A stretch of 64,000 nucleotides of DNA from Thioflexithrix psekupsensis. GTDB taxonomy: Bacteria > Pseudomonadota > Gammaproteobacteria > Beggiatoales > Beggiatoaceae. The position numbers and the translations under genes were made by a program. Below, piece by piece: positions 47,075 to 56,706 of the stretch; position 1 is the first letter of the stretch, and each line of letters opens with the position of its first letter. Below the pieces are notes generated by a model. The model was not told where the DNA came from, searched no databases, and worked only from the letters and a program-made list of their open reading frames with translations. The stretch lies in NCBI RefSeq assembly GCF_002149925.1, contig NZ_MSLT01000012.1, forward strand, positions 744,001 through 808,000. The letters are read 5' to 3'.

Positions 47075-48670
47075 ATGGAATTTAATGTAAAAAGTGGCCA
47101 ACCCGAAAAACAACGTACCGCGTGTGTGGTGGTTGGCGTATATGAACCACGACGGCTGTCTGATGTGGCGCAAAAGATTGACGAAGTCAGTCAAGGGCAT
47201 TTGTCCTCAATCCTCCGTCGCGGCGATTTAGAAGGCAAAATCGGACAAACTTTGTTACTGCACAATGTCCCCAATATGTTAGCGGATCGGGTGTTATTGG
47301 TCGGCTGCGGGCGCGAGCGCGAATTGGGCGACAGCCAATATCGCAAAATTATCGCCCACGCCATTCGTACGCTGCATGATACGGGGTCAATGGAAACGGT
47401 CTGTTATCTCACCGAATTAAACGTGCGCGGCCGAGACACGTCATGGCGTGTACGCCACGCGATTGAAACCGCACACGCATCGTTATACACCTTTGACCAA
47501 TTGAAAAGTAAGAAAAATCCCACCCGCCGCCCTTTACGCAAAATTGTGTTTAGTGTGGCCTCACGTCGTGAATTACCCGCCGCAGAAAAAGCCAGCCGCG
47601 AAGCCCAAGCCGTCGCCACCGGTGTGGCATTAGCCAAAGATTTAGGCAATTTACCCGGTAATATTTGTACGCCAACTTATTTAGCCGACCGGGCTAAAAC
47701 CTTATGCAGTTTGCATGAAAAATTAACGTGCAAAATATTAACCGAATTGCAAATTGAAAAACAAGGCATGAATGCGTTATTAGCCGTTTCTCGCGGTAGT
47801 GATCAAGCTCCGCGTTTAATTATTATGGAATATAAAGGCGGTAAAAAAGGCGCAGACCCCATTGTATTAATCGGTAAAGGCGTGACTTTTGACACGGGCG
47901 GAATTTCGTTAAAACCCGCTGAAAAAATGGACGAAATGAAATTTGATATGTGCGGCGCAGCCAGCGTATTAGGTACATTATCGGCGGTGGCTGAATTGCA
48001 ATTGCCACTTAATGTCATTGGCATCGTTCCCGCCGTAGAAAATATGCCCAGCGGTAAAGCCACTAAACCCGGTGATATTGTCACGACTTTATCCGGACAA
48101 ACGGTAGAAATTTTAAATACCGATGCCGAAGGCCGCTTAATTTTATGCGATTCGTTGACTTATGCCGAGCGGTATAAACCTGAAATTGTGATTGATATTG
48201 CGACGTTAACAGGAGCGTGTGTGGTGGCTTTAGGTAGCCATGCGCACGGATTATTAAGTAACCATAATCCATTAACCAATGATTTGCTAAATGCAGGTCG
48301 AATGAGCGGTGATAGAGCGTGGGAATTGCCGCTATGGGATGAATATCAAGAACAATTGGACAGCCCTTTTGCCGATATGGCAAATATCGGCGGTAAACCC
48401 GCTGGCACAATCACAGCGGCTTGTTTTCTCTCGCGTTTTGCCCGCAAATACCACTGGGCGCATTTGGACATCGCCGGCACAGGATATATCGCGCAAACCA
48501 AAGAAAAAGGCTCCACCGGCCGACCTGTCCCTTTACTCACGCAATATTTGATTAATCGCAGTTCAATTGGACAATCAGAGGAATTAACGCCCATTGATCA
48601 AATGCCACCAGAGCCTGTTCCTCCCGAACCGGAATTAGACGATTTGCCACCAGAAACTGAAGACGATTAA
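47075..48670 (+). CDS. pepA: Leucyl aminopeptidase (M17)
   Basis: PepA is a hexameric two-metal aminopeptidase and, in some species, a DNA-binding accessory factor. The metal ligands and catalytic residues are in [29 protein letters not shown] and [15 protein letters not shown]. The C-terminus carries an unusual acidic, proline-rich tail ([18 protein letters not shown]) beyond the normal end. I choose the second ATG (47075) by family N-termini; ATG 47069 is also possible. holC begins 4 bases after its stop. Confidence 0.93.
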   Translation: MEFNVKSGQPEKQRTACVVVGVYEPRRLSDVAQKIDEVSQGHLSSILRRGDLEGKIGQTLLLHNVPNMLADRVLLVGCGRERELGDSQYRKIIAHAIRTLHDTGSMETVCYLTELNVRGRDTSWRVRHAIETAHASLYTFDQLKSKKNPTRRPLRKIVFSVASRRELPAAEKASREAQAVATGVALAKDLGNLPGNICTPTYLADRAKTLCSLHEKLTCKILTELQIEKQGMNALLAVSRGSDQAPRLIIMEYKGGKKGADPIVLIGKGVTFDTGGISLKPAEKMDEMKFDMCGAASVLGTLSAVAELQLPLNVIGIVPAVENMPSGKATKPGDIVTTLSGQTVEILNTDAEGRLILCDSLTYAERYKPEIVIDIATLTGACVVALGSHAHGLLSNHNPLTNDLLNAGRMSGDRAWELPLWDEYQEQLDSPFADMANIGGKPAGTITAACFLSRFARKYHWAHLDIAGTGYIAQTKEKGSTGRPVPLLTQYLINRSSIGQSEELTPIDQMPPEPVPPEPELDDLPPETEDD

Positions 48671-48674
48671 TCGG

Positions 48675-49106
48675 GTGTCTCAAGTCGATTTTTATATTCT
48701 ACATGGCAGCACGGGAGCGGCGCGGCTTCGGTTTATTTGTCGGTTAAGCGAAAAAATTTGGCGACAAGGGCAGCGGCTGTATTTATACACGGAATCGGAA
48801 ACGCAAGCGCGACAATTGGACAATTTGTTGTGGACTTTTCGCGTGGATAGTTTTGTGCCGCATGAATTATGGTTGCCGACGCAAGAGGCGAGTTCTCCGA
48901 TTCAAATCGGTTACGATGTGCGACAACATCCTGCGATTCCGTTGCTGCTCAATGTCACTTCGCACTGGCCTGTTTTTACAGAAGATTACGAGCGCGTGTT
49001 AGAACCCATTGAAGATACGCCGCTGGCACGAGAGTTGGCACGGGAACGTTATCGACGTTATCAGGCTCTACGCTGGGAGATTCGCACGCATGATATGACG
49101 GTGTAG
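48675..49106 (+). CDS. holC: DNA polymerase III chi subunit
   Basis: Chi links the clamp loader to single-strand-binding protein. The sequence VDFYILHGS, ARLRFICRLSEKIWRQGQ and LLWTFRVDSFVPHELW are typical. It has 143 residues, normal length. The start is GTG 48675. It follows pepA directly, the usual gammaproteobacterial order; valS, often next, is absent. Confidence 0.92.
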   Translation: MSQVDFYILHGSTGAARLRFICRLSEKIWRQGQRLYLYTESETQARQLDNLLWTFRVDSFVPHELWLPTQEASSPIQIGYDVRQHPAIPLLLNVTSHWPVFTEDYERVLEPIEDTPLARELARERYRRYQALRWEIRTHDMTV

Positions 49107-49133
49107 TATGCCTTTGATCCTCTCCGCCCCATG

Positions 49134-49173
49134 AAAATCTGACCTTAGTCTTAATGATAGGTCAGATTTTTTT
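49134..49173. terminator. Rho-independent terminator after holC
   Basis: A perfect 12-bp stem (AAAATCTGACCT / AGGTCAGATTTT) with a 13-base loop runs into T7. It serves pepA-holC, and the A-rich left arm could also stop the convergent antitoxin transcript. Confidence 0.9.
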
Positions 49174-49208
49174 GGGGGAGATTGGTGAATTATTTGCGTT
49201 TTATTGCT

Positions 49209-49499
49209 TTAAAGCGAGACGGAACGCAAAAGCGTTTGTTGTGCGGTTTCTTCTTGTTTGGCTTTGACAAAACGAGTCAAAATTTGGCGAATTAATGGTT
49301 GGTAGCCAATACCCTCGCTTTGAGCGATTTTTTTTAAATCTTCTACAAGATTTTTTTGCAAGCGAATTGAAATGGGATGTAAATTCAAAGCGTAGTTTAA
49401 CGCCACCTCATCCACATCAGTAGCGACTTTTGCAAAAGCCTCATCTTCGCCTAATTTTCCTGTATCCCATGCGTTGATTGTGTTTTCTGATTTGTCCAT
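49209..49499 (-). CDS. CopG/BrnA-like antitoxin (orphan)
   Basis: This protein of about 96 residues has a C-terminal ribbon-helix-helix type segment (ISIRLQKNLVEDLKKIAQ then GIGYQPLIRQILTRF), typical of BrnA/CopG antitoxins. The start is ATG 49499 (MDKSENTINAW); the longer frame has an AT-rich non-protein-like N-terminus. No toxin gene is adjacent: upstream is a MITE at 49579, downstream the holC terminator. A partner may have been lost. Confidence 0.72.
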   Translation of the reverse strand: MDKSENTINAWDTGKLGEDEAFAKVATDVDEVALNYALNLHPISIRLQKNLVEDLKKIAQSEGIGYQPLIRQILTRFVKAKQEETAQQTLLRSVSL

Positions 49500-49578
49500 A
49501 TACTCGGTTTCACTAAAAATAGTGGTTTTTGTAGCGATTTTGTATATACAATAAGAGTATAAAAGTAAATTTTGCAAC

Positions 49579-49774
49579 TATACCAAAAAGATAGGGTTCG
49601 TAGAATCCTTATTTTGTCAGAATCAGAATTTACAGAATTAAAGAATTTTCAAAATTTATTCTTGTAAGTCGTTTATTTTAAACAGATTTTTTATTCTTTA
49701 ATTCTGAAAATCCTAAAATTCTGTAAATTCTGATTCTGACAGAAAAATTTTATGAATGACTTAATTTTGGTATA
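49579..49774. repeat. MITE copy F, complete (196 bp)
   Basis: This is the best complete copy in the window: left terminus TATACCAAAAAGATAGGGTT, core TTTGTCAGAATCAGAATTTA, opposite core AAATTCTGATTCTGACAG and right terminus GACTTAATTTTGGTATA. Confidence 0.88.
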
Positions 49775-49789
49775 TCAAGGGCAATTTTG

Positions 49790-49893
49790 GTGCGTGAGGT
49801 AAGCTTGCTGGCTCAAAGGATGACATCTCTGGTTTAGATCGGTTATGATGTGCGACAACGTCTTGCGATTCCCTTGCTGCTCAACGCCACTTT
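49790..49893 (+). pseudogene. Decayed duplicate of an internal part of holC
   Basis: The frame reads VREVSLLAQRMTSLV-stop-IGYDVRQRLAIPLLLNAT and aligns with holC residues ...HELWLPTQEASSPIQ IGYDVRQHPAIPLLLNVT. About 70 bases match well at nucleotide level (GGTTATGATGTGCGACAAC vs GGTTACGATGTGCGACAAC). An in-frame TAG is present. It lies between MITE F and the ankyrin gene, about 0.9 kb from holC. Confidence 0.72.
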
Positions 49894-49919
49894 TAATTTT
49901 TCAAAAATGCAATGTGATC

Positions 49920-50384
49920 ATGTTTAACTCTTCTCAATTACGCTATTTTTTATTGGCGGCAGTACGCGGGGACATGTTAAAAATACAACGTTATTTGGAA
50001 CGTGACCAGTGGCCGGTTGATTTGACCTATCAAGGTAAACCTTCTGCATTAGGTTATGCGGCGATGCGTGGTCATTTGGGTTTGGTGGATTATTTGTTGG
50101 ATCACGAGGCTGATGTTAATTACAGTGATCGTTTGGGGCAAACGCCTCTGTTTTACGCAACATTGAGCAATTATCCGGCGGTGGTGTCTTTGCTGTTATT
50201 GCGCGGCGCGAATTTGTATCATCAAAATCAATTCGGAGATACGGCGTTAATTTTGGCTCTGCGACGGCCGTCATTACACGGTTGTGCGGAGATTTTAGCG
50301 CAACCTGAGGCAGCATTTGTACAACCCCGTGTTACAGCAATTCTCAATTTAAACCCTTACAACCAACAATGTTTTTATAACTGA
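49920..50384 (+). CDS. Ankyrin-repeat protein, C-terminus altered by IS insertion
   Basis: The 154-residue protein has about three ankyrin repeats (YQGKPSALGYAAMRGHLGLV, RLGQTPLFYATLSNYPAVV, QFGDTALILALRRPSLHG). I start at ATG 49920; the longer frame reads into the decayed holC copy. An IS4-like element entered at VQPRV. Joining the sequence across the element gives a native end of only five more codons (NPRLH, stop at 51802), so the insertion replaced the tail and probably left the fold intact. Confidence 0.8.
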   Translation: MFNSSQLRYFLLAAVRGDMLKIQRYLERDQWPVDLTYQGKPSALGYAAMRGHLGLVDYLLDHEADVNYSDRLGQTPLFYATLSNYPAVVSLLLLRGANLYHQNQFGDTALILALRRPSLHGCAEILAQPEAAFVQPRVTAILNLNPYNQQCFYN

Positions 50385-51776
50385 TTGAAAGTAAAGATGA
50401 TGAACAAACTCGAAGCATTTTTCCAAAAAAATCAGCAATATTTTTTTGACTACCTGATTGGTCGAATAATAGAAATGTCTGAAAATTTGTCTGATAGTCG
50501 TAAGACTAAAACAGCGAACAACCTTAAATATAGCATGAGTGATGCTTTTTTGAGTGCTTTTTCTGTTTTTTTCACACAAAGCTCTTCTTTTCTCGATTAT
50601 CAAACTCGAATGGAAAAAGCACACGGGAAAAATAACGCCCAAAGTATTTTTGGCATACATAAAATCCCCAGTATGAATCAAATTCGTAATTTACTGGATA
50701 CTGTTCCTGAAACCGAAATTTATCCACTATTTTTTGAGCTTAATCAATTTCTCTATGATAATGGTTTTTTACAAAACTTCATGAGTAAAAACAATGGATT
50801 ATTTATTGCTTTAGATGGCACTGATTTTTTCAGTTCTCAAAAGATTTCTTGTCCATGTTGTTTAAAAAAAGATTTGGTTAACGGTAAAGTTTTATATCGA
50901 CATAGTGCATTAACTCCCGTTATCGTTGCACATGGACAGTCCCGCGTGATACCGCTGCCGCCTGAATTTATTCAGGCACAAGATGGCGCAGAAAAACAAG
51001 ATTGCGAAATTAATGCGGCAAAACGTTGGTTGGACAACTGGGGTAAATATTACAGCTTGTGGCAAGCCACTTTGTTAGGGGATGATTTGTTTGCGCATCA
51101 GCCTTTTTTTGAAAAAGCCATTGCGCAAGGCTTTGATATTATTACTTCTTGCAAGCCAAACTCTCATCAAACAACTCATGAGTGGCTGTCTGAATTTGAG
51201 CAAATGAACAAAATACAGTCGCTACAAACCCATCATAAACACGGAAAACAACGAACAACCCGACATTATCGTTACATGAATCAAGTTCCTTTGCGTGATG
51301 GTAACGATGCGTTAATGGTTAATTGGTTCGAGTTGGTAGAAATTGATGGACAAGGGAAGCAAAAATACAAAAATAGCTGGATAACCACCCATAAAATAAC
51401 AGAAAAAAACCTTGCAGAACTGACAGATGCAGCGAGAGCGCGTTGGAAAATAGAAAATGAAAACAACAATATTCTAAAGAATAACGGCTATCATTTTGAG
51501 CATAACTTTGGTCATGGTAAGCAACACTTATCTAACTTACTGGCTACGTTGATTTTATTGGCTTATTTAACGCATACGATGCTAGAATACTTGGATGAGA
51601 CCTATGAAAAAGTACGTCTTTTGTGTCCATCAAGACGCACATTTTTTGAGCAGTTACGCACCCTGATGCAATATTTAGTATTCGATAGTTGGCAGCATTT
51701 GACCGATTTTATGCTTGAAGCCCTCTCTAGGCGTAATTCTTGAGTTGCTTGGTAGGGTTTAAATTGAGAATTGCTG
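50335..51776 (+). mobile_element. IS4-like insertion sequence, 1442 bp
   Basis: The terminal inverted repeats are 23 bp and identical, beginning CAGCAATTCTCAATTT. A 9-bp target duplication CCCGTGTTA flanks it (50326-50334 and 51777-51785). The transposase frame is intact, so the insertion is recent and may be active. Confidence 0.95.
50397..51743 (+). CDS. IS4/ISNCY-like DDE transposase
   Basis: The transposase of about 448 residues shows the DDE-type core: LFIALDGTDFFSS (first Asp), WQATLLGDDLFAH (second Asp) and the terminal RARWKIENENNNILKNN (Glu within a Y/R-x-E-x-K-like motif). A Cys pair (CPCC) follows the first Asp. The best start is ATG 50397 or 50400. No frameshift is visible. The exact IS family (IS4 or ISNCY) is not decided here. 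Confidence 0.85.
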   Translation: MMNKLEAFFQKNQQYFFDYLIGRIIEMSENLSDSRKTKTANNLKYSMSDAFLSAFSVFFTQSSSFLDYQTRMEKAHGKNNAQSIFGIHKIPSMNQIRNLLDTVPETEIYPLFFELNQFLYDNGFLQNFMSKNNGLFIALDGTDFFSSQKISCPCCLKKDLVNGKVLYRHSALTPVIVAHGQSRVIPLPPEFIQAQDGAEKQDCEINAAKRWLDNWGKYYSLWQATLLGDDLFAHQPFFEKAIAQGFDIITSCKPNSHQTTHEWLSEFEQMNKIQSLQTHHKHGKQRTTRHYRYMNQVPLRDGNDALMVNWFELVEIDGQGKQKYKNSWITTHKITEKNLAELTDAARARWKIENENNNILKNNGYHFEHNFGHGKQHLSNLLATLILLAYLTHTMLEYLDETYEKVRLLCPSRRTFFEQLRTLMQYLVFDSWQHLTDFMLEALSRRNS

Positions 51777-51847
51777 CCCGTGTTAATCCCCGTTTGCATT
51801 AATCGGCGTGGCATGGTCTCGTTGCGCGCTTAATTTTGGAGTATTAA

Positions 51848-52507
51848 ATGGATGTAAAAATTCACCCGTCATGGAAGCAACAATTACAATCTGAATTTGA
51901 ACAAGCCTATTTTGCGGATTTAGTGGCGTTTATTAAAACCGAACGGGAAAAATATACGCTTTATCCGCCGGGATCACTTTACTTTAATGCGTTTGAACAA
52001 TGTCCGTTTGAACAGGTGAAAGTGGTGATTATTGGTCAAGACCCTTATCATGGCGCGGGACAGGCGCATGGTTTGTGTTTTTCGGTGAATGATGGCGTGC
52101 CGTTTCCGCCGTCGTTGCGTAATATTTTTAAAGAAATCAACGATGATTTACAACTGCCCATGCCTGCGTCGGGAAATTTAACCCGTTGGGCGCAGCAAGG
52201 CGTTTTGTTGTTAAATGCGATTTTGACGGTACGCGCAGGCGAGGCGGCATCGCATCATGGGCGCGGCTGGGAACGGTTTACGGACGCGGTGATCCAGTGT
52301 TTGGCCACACAAAAAGAACATATTGTATTTTTATTGTGGGGGAAATATGCGCAGGAAAAAGGTCGTATTGTCGATCCCAAGCGTCATTGTGTGTTGATGG
52401 CCGGGCATCCGTCGCCGTTGTCAGCCCGCCAATTTTTTGGGTGTCGCCATTTTAGTAAAACAAATGCTTACCTCACTGCACACGGACAATCGCCGATTCA
52501 ATGGTAA
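51848..52507 (+). CDS. ung: Uracil-DNA glycosylase
   Basis: Ung removes uracil from DNA. The catalytic motif VVIIGQDPYHGAGQAHGLCF contains the Asp, and the leucine loop is GHPSPLSARQFFGCRHFSKT. It has 219 residues, normal length. GGAG lies about 6 bases before ATG. It is downstream of the ankyrin gene and unrelated to it. Confidence 0.95.
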   Translation: MDVKIHPSWKQQLQSEFEQAYFADLVAFIKTEREKYTLYPPGSLYFNAFEQCPFEQVKVVIIGQDPYHGAGQAHGLCFSVNDGVPFPPSLRNIFKEINDDLQLPMPASGNLTRWAQQGVLLLNAILTVRAGEAASHHGRGWERFTDAVIQCLATQKEHIVFLLWGKYAQEKGRIVDPKRHCVLMAGHPSPLSARQFFGCRHFSKTNAYLTAHGQSPIQW

Positions 52508-52542
52508 AACGGTATTGCTTTATTGACTTGAAATTCTGATAG

Positions 52543-52570
52543 GCCAGATCATTTTCGTTTAAGTGCTTAA
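52543..52570. repeat. Repeat fragment shared with the nested element at 38.8 kb
   Basis: GCCAGATCATTTTCGTTTAA... matches 38791-38817 (GCCAGATTATTTTCCTTTAG...) in about 24 of 28 bases. It lies just before the methyltransferase start. Confidence 0.5.
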
Positions 52571-52583
52571 AGCGTGCATAAAG

Positions 52584-53717
52584 ATGAATAAACTTTTATT
52601 AGGCGATAATCTCCAGATTTTAAAAAACTTAGAATCTGAATCGGTGGATTTAATTTATTTAGACCCGCCTTTTTTCTCGAATCGTAATTATGAGGTGATT
52701 TGGGGCGATAAGGGAGAAATTCGCAGTTTTGAAGATCGCTGGTCGGGTGGAATTGATCATTATATTGCGTGGTTAAAAGAACGGGTTGAAGAAATGCACC
52801 GCATTTTAAAATCAACGGGTTCTATTTTTCTGCATTGTGATTGGCACGCGAATGCGTATATTCGGGTGTTTATTTTGGATAAAGTTTTTGGGGTAAATAA
52901 TTTTAGAAATGAGATTATTTGGAAAAGAACCACCACCCATAATGATGCAAAACAAGGTGCAAAACAATTTGGCCGGGTATGTGATTCGATTTTCTTTTAT
53001 AGTAAGGAAGCCAAAATTGCTCAATTCAATACGATTTATGAAGACTATGCAGCGGCTTATTTAGAATCCACTTACAATAAAAAAGATGCAGATGGCCGAA
53101 GATTTAAAGCTTCTGATTTATCAGCCGCAAAACCAGGGGGAAATACTTCTTATCTTTGGAAAGGAATAAGCCCACCAAAAGGGAGATTTTGGGCATTTTC
53201 TTTAGAAAATATGCAACAATTCGAGGCTGAAAATAGAATTTATTATTCTAAAACAGGTAAACCTTATCTAAAAAATTATTTAGATGAAATGCAAGGGGTA
53301 AGTGTAGATGAATTTTGGTCTAATTGTGTTTTTAAAAGCAAAGAGGAACGCATCGGCTACCCCACGCAAAAACCCGAAGCCTTATTAGAACGCATTATTT
53401 TATGTGCCTCTAACGAAAATGACGTGATATTAGACCCCTTTGTCGGCGGCGGAACAACTGTGGCCGTGGCCGATAAATTAAAACGCCAATGGATAGGTAT
53501 TGATCAATCGGTGCAAGCGATTAAAGTTTCCGAATTGCGCTTGCAAAAACAACAAGATTTATTCTCAAAACCTTTCACGGTACAATTACACAAATACGAT
53601 TATGATACTTTGCGTTATTCTAATGCCTTTGAATTTGAAAGCTGGATTATTCAACAATACGGCTTAGAAAGTTTGGAAGTGGTTTATTTGAAAGTGAATG
53701 GAAAAGTGACGGGGTAA
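52584..53717 (+). CDS. Orphan DNA N4/N6 methyltransferase (beta-class), C-terminally truncated
   Basis: This is a SAM-dependent DNA methyltransferase with motif order IV then I (beta class): VDLIYLDPPFFSNRNY at residues about 24-39 and DVILDPFVGGGTTVAVA near residue 290, with GYPTQKPEALLERI before it. I start at ATG 52584 (MNKLLLGDNL). The C-terminus stops after EFESWIIQQYGLESLEVVYL; family members I recall often continue with a further domain at this point, and a MITE begins 27 bases downstream, so the gene is likely truncated. No restriction gene is adjacent; target sequence unknown. Confidence 0.82.
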   Translation: MNKLLLGDNLQILKNLESESVDLIYLDPPFFSNRNYEVIWGDKGEIRSFEDRWSGGIDHYIAWLKERVEEMHRILKSTGSIFLHCDWHANAYIRVFILDKVFGVNNFRNEIIWKRTTTHNDAKQGAKQFGRVCDSIFFYSKEAKIAQFNTIYEDYAAAYLESTYNKKDADGRRFKASDLSAAKPGGNTSYLWKGISPPKGRFWAFSLENMQQFEAENRIYYSKTGKPYLKNYLDEMQGVSVDEFWSNCVFKSKEERIGYPTQKPEALLERIILCASNENDVILDPFVGGGTTVAVADKLKRQWIGIDQSVQAIKVSELRLQKQQDLFSKPFTVQLHKYDYDTLRYSNAFEFESWIIQQYGLESLEVVYLKVNGKVTG

Positions 53718-53743
53718 TTTGTTTAATTCTAATTTTAAAGGCA

Positions 53744-53890
53744 AGTACAGCAAAATTAAGCTATTTATAAAATTTTCTGTCAGAATCAGAATTTACAGAA
53801 TTTCAAGACTTTCAGAACTAAAGAATAAACCATTTGCAAGAATCAATTTTGAAAACTCTTGTGTCTGTAAATTCTGATTCTGAAAAAATA
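53744..53890. repeat. MITE copy G
   Basis: The left end (GTACAGCAAAATTAAGC) is a degenerate terminus, then CTGTCAGAATCAGAATTTAC and the opposite TGTAAATTCTGATTCTG. The right outer terminus is missing. It follows the methyltransferase gene. Confidence 0.75.
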
Positions 53891-53921
53891 ACCCAAAATT
53901 GAACCCAATTAATACCCAATA

Positions 53922-53967
53922 AAAGCCCGTCTAAAGCCATATTAACCAGCAATTAGACGGGCTTTTT
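53922..53967. terminator. Terminator between convergent genes
   Basis: A perfect 13-bp stem (AAAGCCCGTCTAA / TTAGACGGGCTTT) with an 18-base loop is followed by T7 on the plus strand. The methyltransferase and the large membrane protein genes converge on it. Confidence 0.85.
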
Positions 53968-53998
53968 TTACGATTTCAGACCCTTAAAACAAAACGCC

Positions 53999-56706
53999 TT
54001 ACTTCGATTCAGTCATTACGGTTTTGCCTTTACGCTCCCAAAACGGACGGGATAAACCCTGAACAGTAAAACATTCCCACGCCCACGGCAGCCAGCGCAA
54101 CAACGCAAACGACAACCACAAGGCCCACAATAGCATTAACACCCGATACCACCACATGGACAAGGATAAGAAACCCACCAACGGTAATACACCATCCACC
54201 CGATCTTGATACCAACGCAAATAACCCGCATTTGAACCGTTGCCCGCAATGTGCATATCTGGATGCCCCAGCAAACCTTGCTGAATCGCTAACAACAACG
54301 TCCACAAGGCCACCACCGTCCACAAGGCTAAAGCCAATTGCAACAGATTAAATCGCCACGTCAACGGTGCGGTTTTCAACTCCCGTCGCCAGCCCAAAGC
54401 CAACAACCAACCCACCACCAACAACACCAATTCCACCGATAACGGAGTCAACACCACAGTGAGTAATAACCAATGGCGCGTTTTCAACGGAGTCAACGAC
54501 AAACGCCCCAAACCAACCGACAACAACAACATCACCAACAACACCCCCCAAATCAACACCGCTGGCCCCACCGCATCGCCCCAGGTGAATAAAATCCACC
54601 GTTGCGATGGCGGAGAAATTTCTACGCGGTGATTCACACTGTCCACACCCAAATTCACTTGCGCAGTAGAAAAACGGATTTCTGTCCCTCGCGCTTCACG
54701 AAAACGAATCACCACTTGCTGTGCGCCCGGACGAATCGGCAACACCACTTGATCATTCTGCGCTTGAATCGGCTGCAACACATGGTCAATAAACACACTT
54801 TGCAACTCCGCACCCACAGGCAAACCAATAGGATGTCGAGTTCCGCGGCCGCTACGAATCGACAGCGTCAACGTATAATCCGTACTTCTCTGCCCCGGCG
54901 TAACTTCCAACACACTGTTATCCATCGTCAATAATTGTCCCGCGACTCCCAAAGGACGACTTAACGCTAAGGTCACTTGTTCTCCGGGAAACGGCCGCCA
55001 CACCGGCGACCAATAACCCTCGCTGTGTTGCTGCACTTGTGGAATACCCGACAAGGCCAAATGCCAAATCGCACTCACATTCAATCGCCACACTTCAGTC
55101 ATGGCCAGAGACGTGGCCGCAGTCAAGGTTAAACTCGGTTGTGGTTGTAAAACAGAAGACCAAGTCAGCGATTTTTGTTGCGCGGGCAAAGTCAATTGCA
55201 AATGACCTTGAACCACACGCCCATGCTCAGAAGTCACCGATTCCCCAGACAACAACGGAATTTCTAACACCACCGCACCTTCCGAAGGCGATAAGCGTGT
55301 CACCGTGGTTTGCACCTGCCAATCTAAACCCAAGGACAACACCCGCTCCACTTCTACAAACGGCGGCAACATCCCCATTTCCAACGGCATAGTGGGATCA
55401 GCACTCAATTGACGGGTAAATTGCAAAGTGCCTTCAACTTCCCCCGAATCGCGTAAGCCCTCAACCTGCCAACCTTCGACGCTCAACGTCAAACGTTTTG
55501 GTTTTAACTGAAAAGGCAACTGCCAACTGTTGCGGGAGGGAACAATACCCATTAATTGCAATTCATGAATACCCGATGTCAGCGACAGCCACAACTGCCC
55601 TTGATCATCGCGGCGCAATGCCGTTGCCAACTCTCCATTAACCCACACTTGTTGCGCCAACCAATGGCGATCTTGACCCGGTAAAGGGATCGCGGCATCC
55701 ACTGCGCTGTGGACTTGCTGTCTGAGCGTCAACACATTACCTTCTAATTGCAAATGCACTTGTGGACTGCTAACACAATGCGGCATACAATCAGGCAACG
55801 CCAATACCCGTTGACGTAATTCACTCAATAATTCCGGAGAAGGGTAACTGGCCATTGCCGATTCCGCACGTCCCGACGGAGACCAACCCGCCGAAATTAC
55901 GCCTACAAATAACAGTAATAAGGGCAGCGCAGCCGTAGAACTATTTCCTGTATTTGTACTTGGTGACGTTGGCTTTTCCGTTTTCATCGCATAAAACCAA
56001 GCGCGGGCTGACGTTGCCCAAGAGAGATATAAAAAGAAAGTCGCCAAAATACCCACTAACATCGCCCGAATGATATTTAAAACGCGCGTCCATTCGGGGG
56101 GTAACAACCATAATTGCATCATTTGTTCATGACTCACCGGCCCACTCCAGGTTAAATCCACTTTTTGCCACTGCCAACGCGGTAAACCTTGCCCCGTCTG
56201 CACGTAAACATTCGGATCGATTTGTATCAAAGCCAACGATTGCGACGAATCTAATTTTTTACTCTTCGCAACGATACCTTCAGTAGAACGAGTGCGTTCT
56301 TCAGACTCGTACAACATCGGTGCCACTGGTTCAGGAGCAGCCATTTGATTTTGCGAATCAAAACCATAAGTATCATAAGCATACTGTTCTTCTGCCAAAT
56401 TACGCCACGGTTGACTTAATTGCGGATACAAACCAATGCGGACTTGATCAATTAAAAACGGTATCACTAAAATCAACAAGACCAATAAACTCAAATTACG
56501 ATAACTCTTTGCCCACCATTGCAATTTGCCCTCACCGGGCAACACACGCAACAACGCCAACGCCGCAATCACTTGCATCCACACCCACGGTAAAACGGGA
56601 TGTTGTTGATAACTCAAAACCAAAGTGATCAAAGTTAAAACGCCCCAACCATAGCCCCACAATTTCGCCACCGCTAAGGACAAAATTAATACAATAAACA
56701 AATCTA
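53999..56706 (-). pseudogene. C-terminal part of a large membrane protein gene split by IS630
   Basis: This half encodes about 901 residues. It starts within DLFIVLILSLAVAKLWGYGW and has four membrane helices in the first 100 residues, a soluble part, a further helix (MLVGILATFFLYLSWA), a long beta-rich region and four to five helices at the C-terminus. Joining across the element gives TLLDLFIVLIL without loss of a base except the duplicated TA. A TTG at 56701 could restart translation. The whole protein would be about 1,400 residues. I know no function for it; the beta-rich middle suggests binding or assembly in the periplasm. Confidence 0.8.

Noticed and set aside
8245-53717. Pairing the EcoRV-like relic with the methyltransferase at 52584 as one restriction-modification system
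   Set aside because: They are 44 kb apart, and M.EcoRV is an alpha-class enzyme, whereas this methyltransferase has beta-class motif order.
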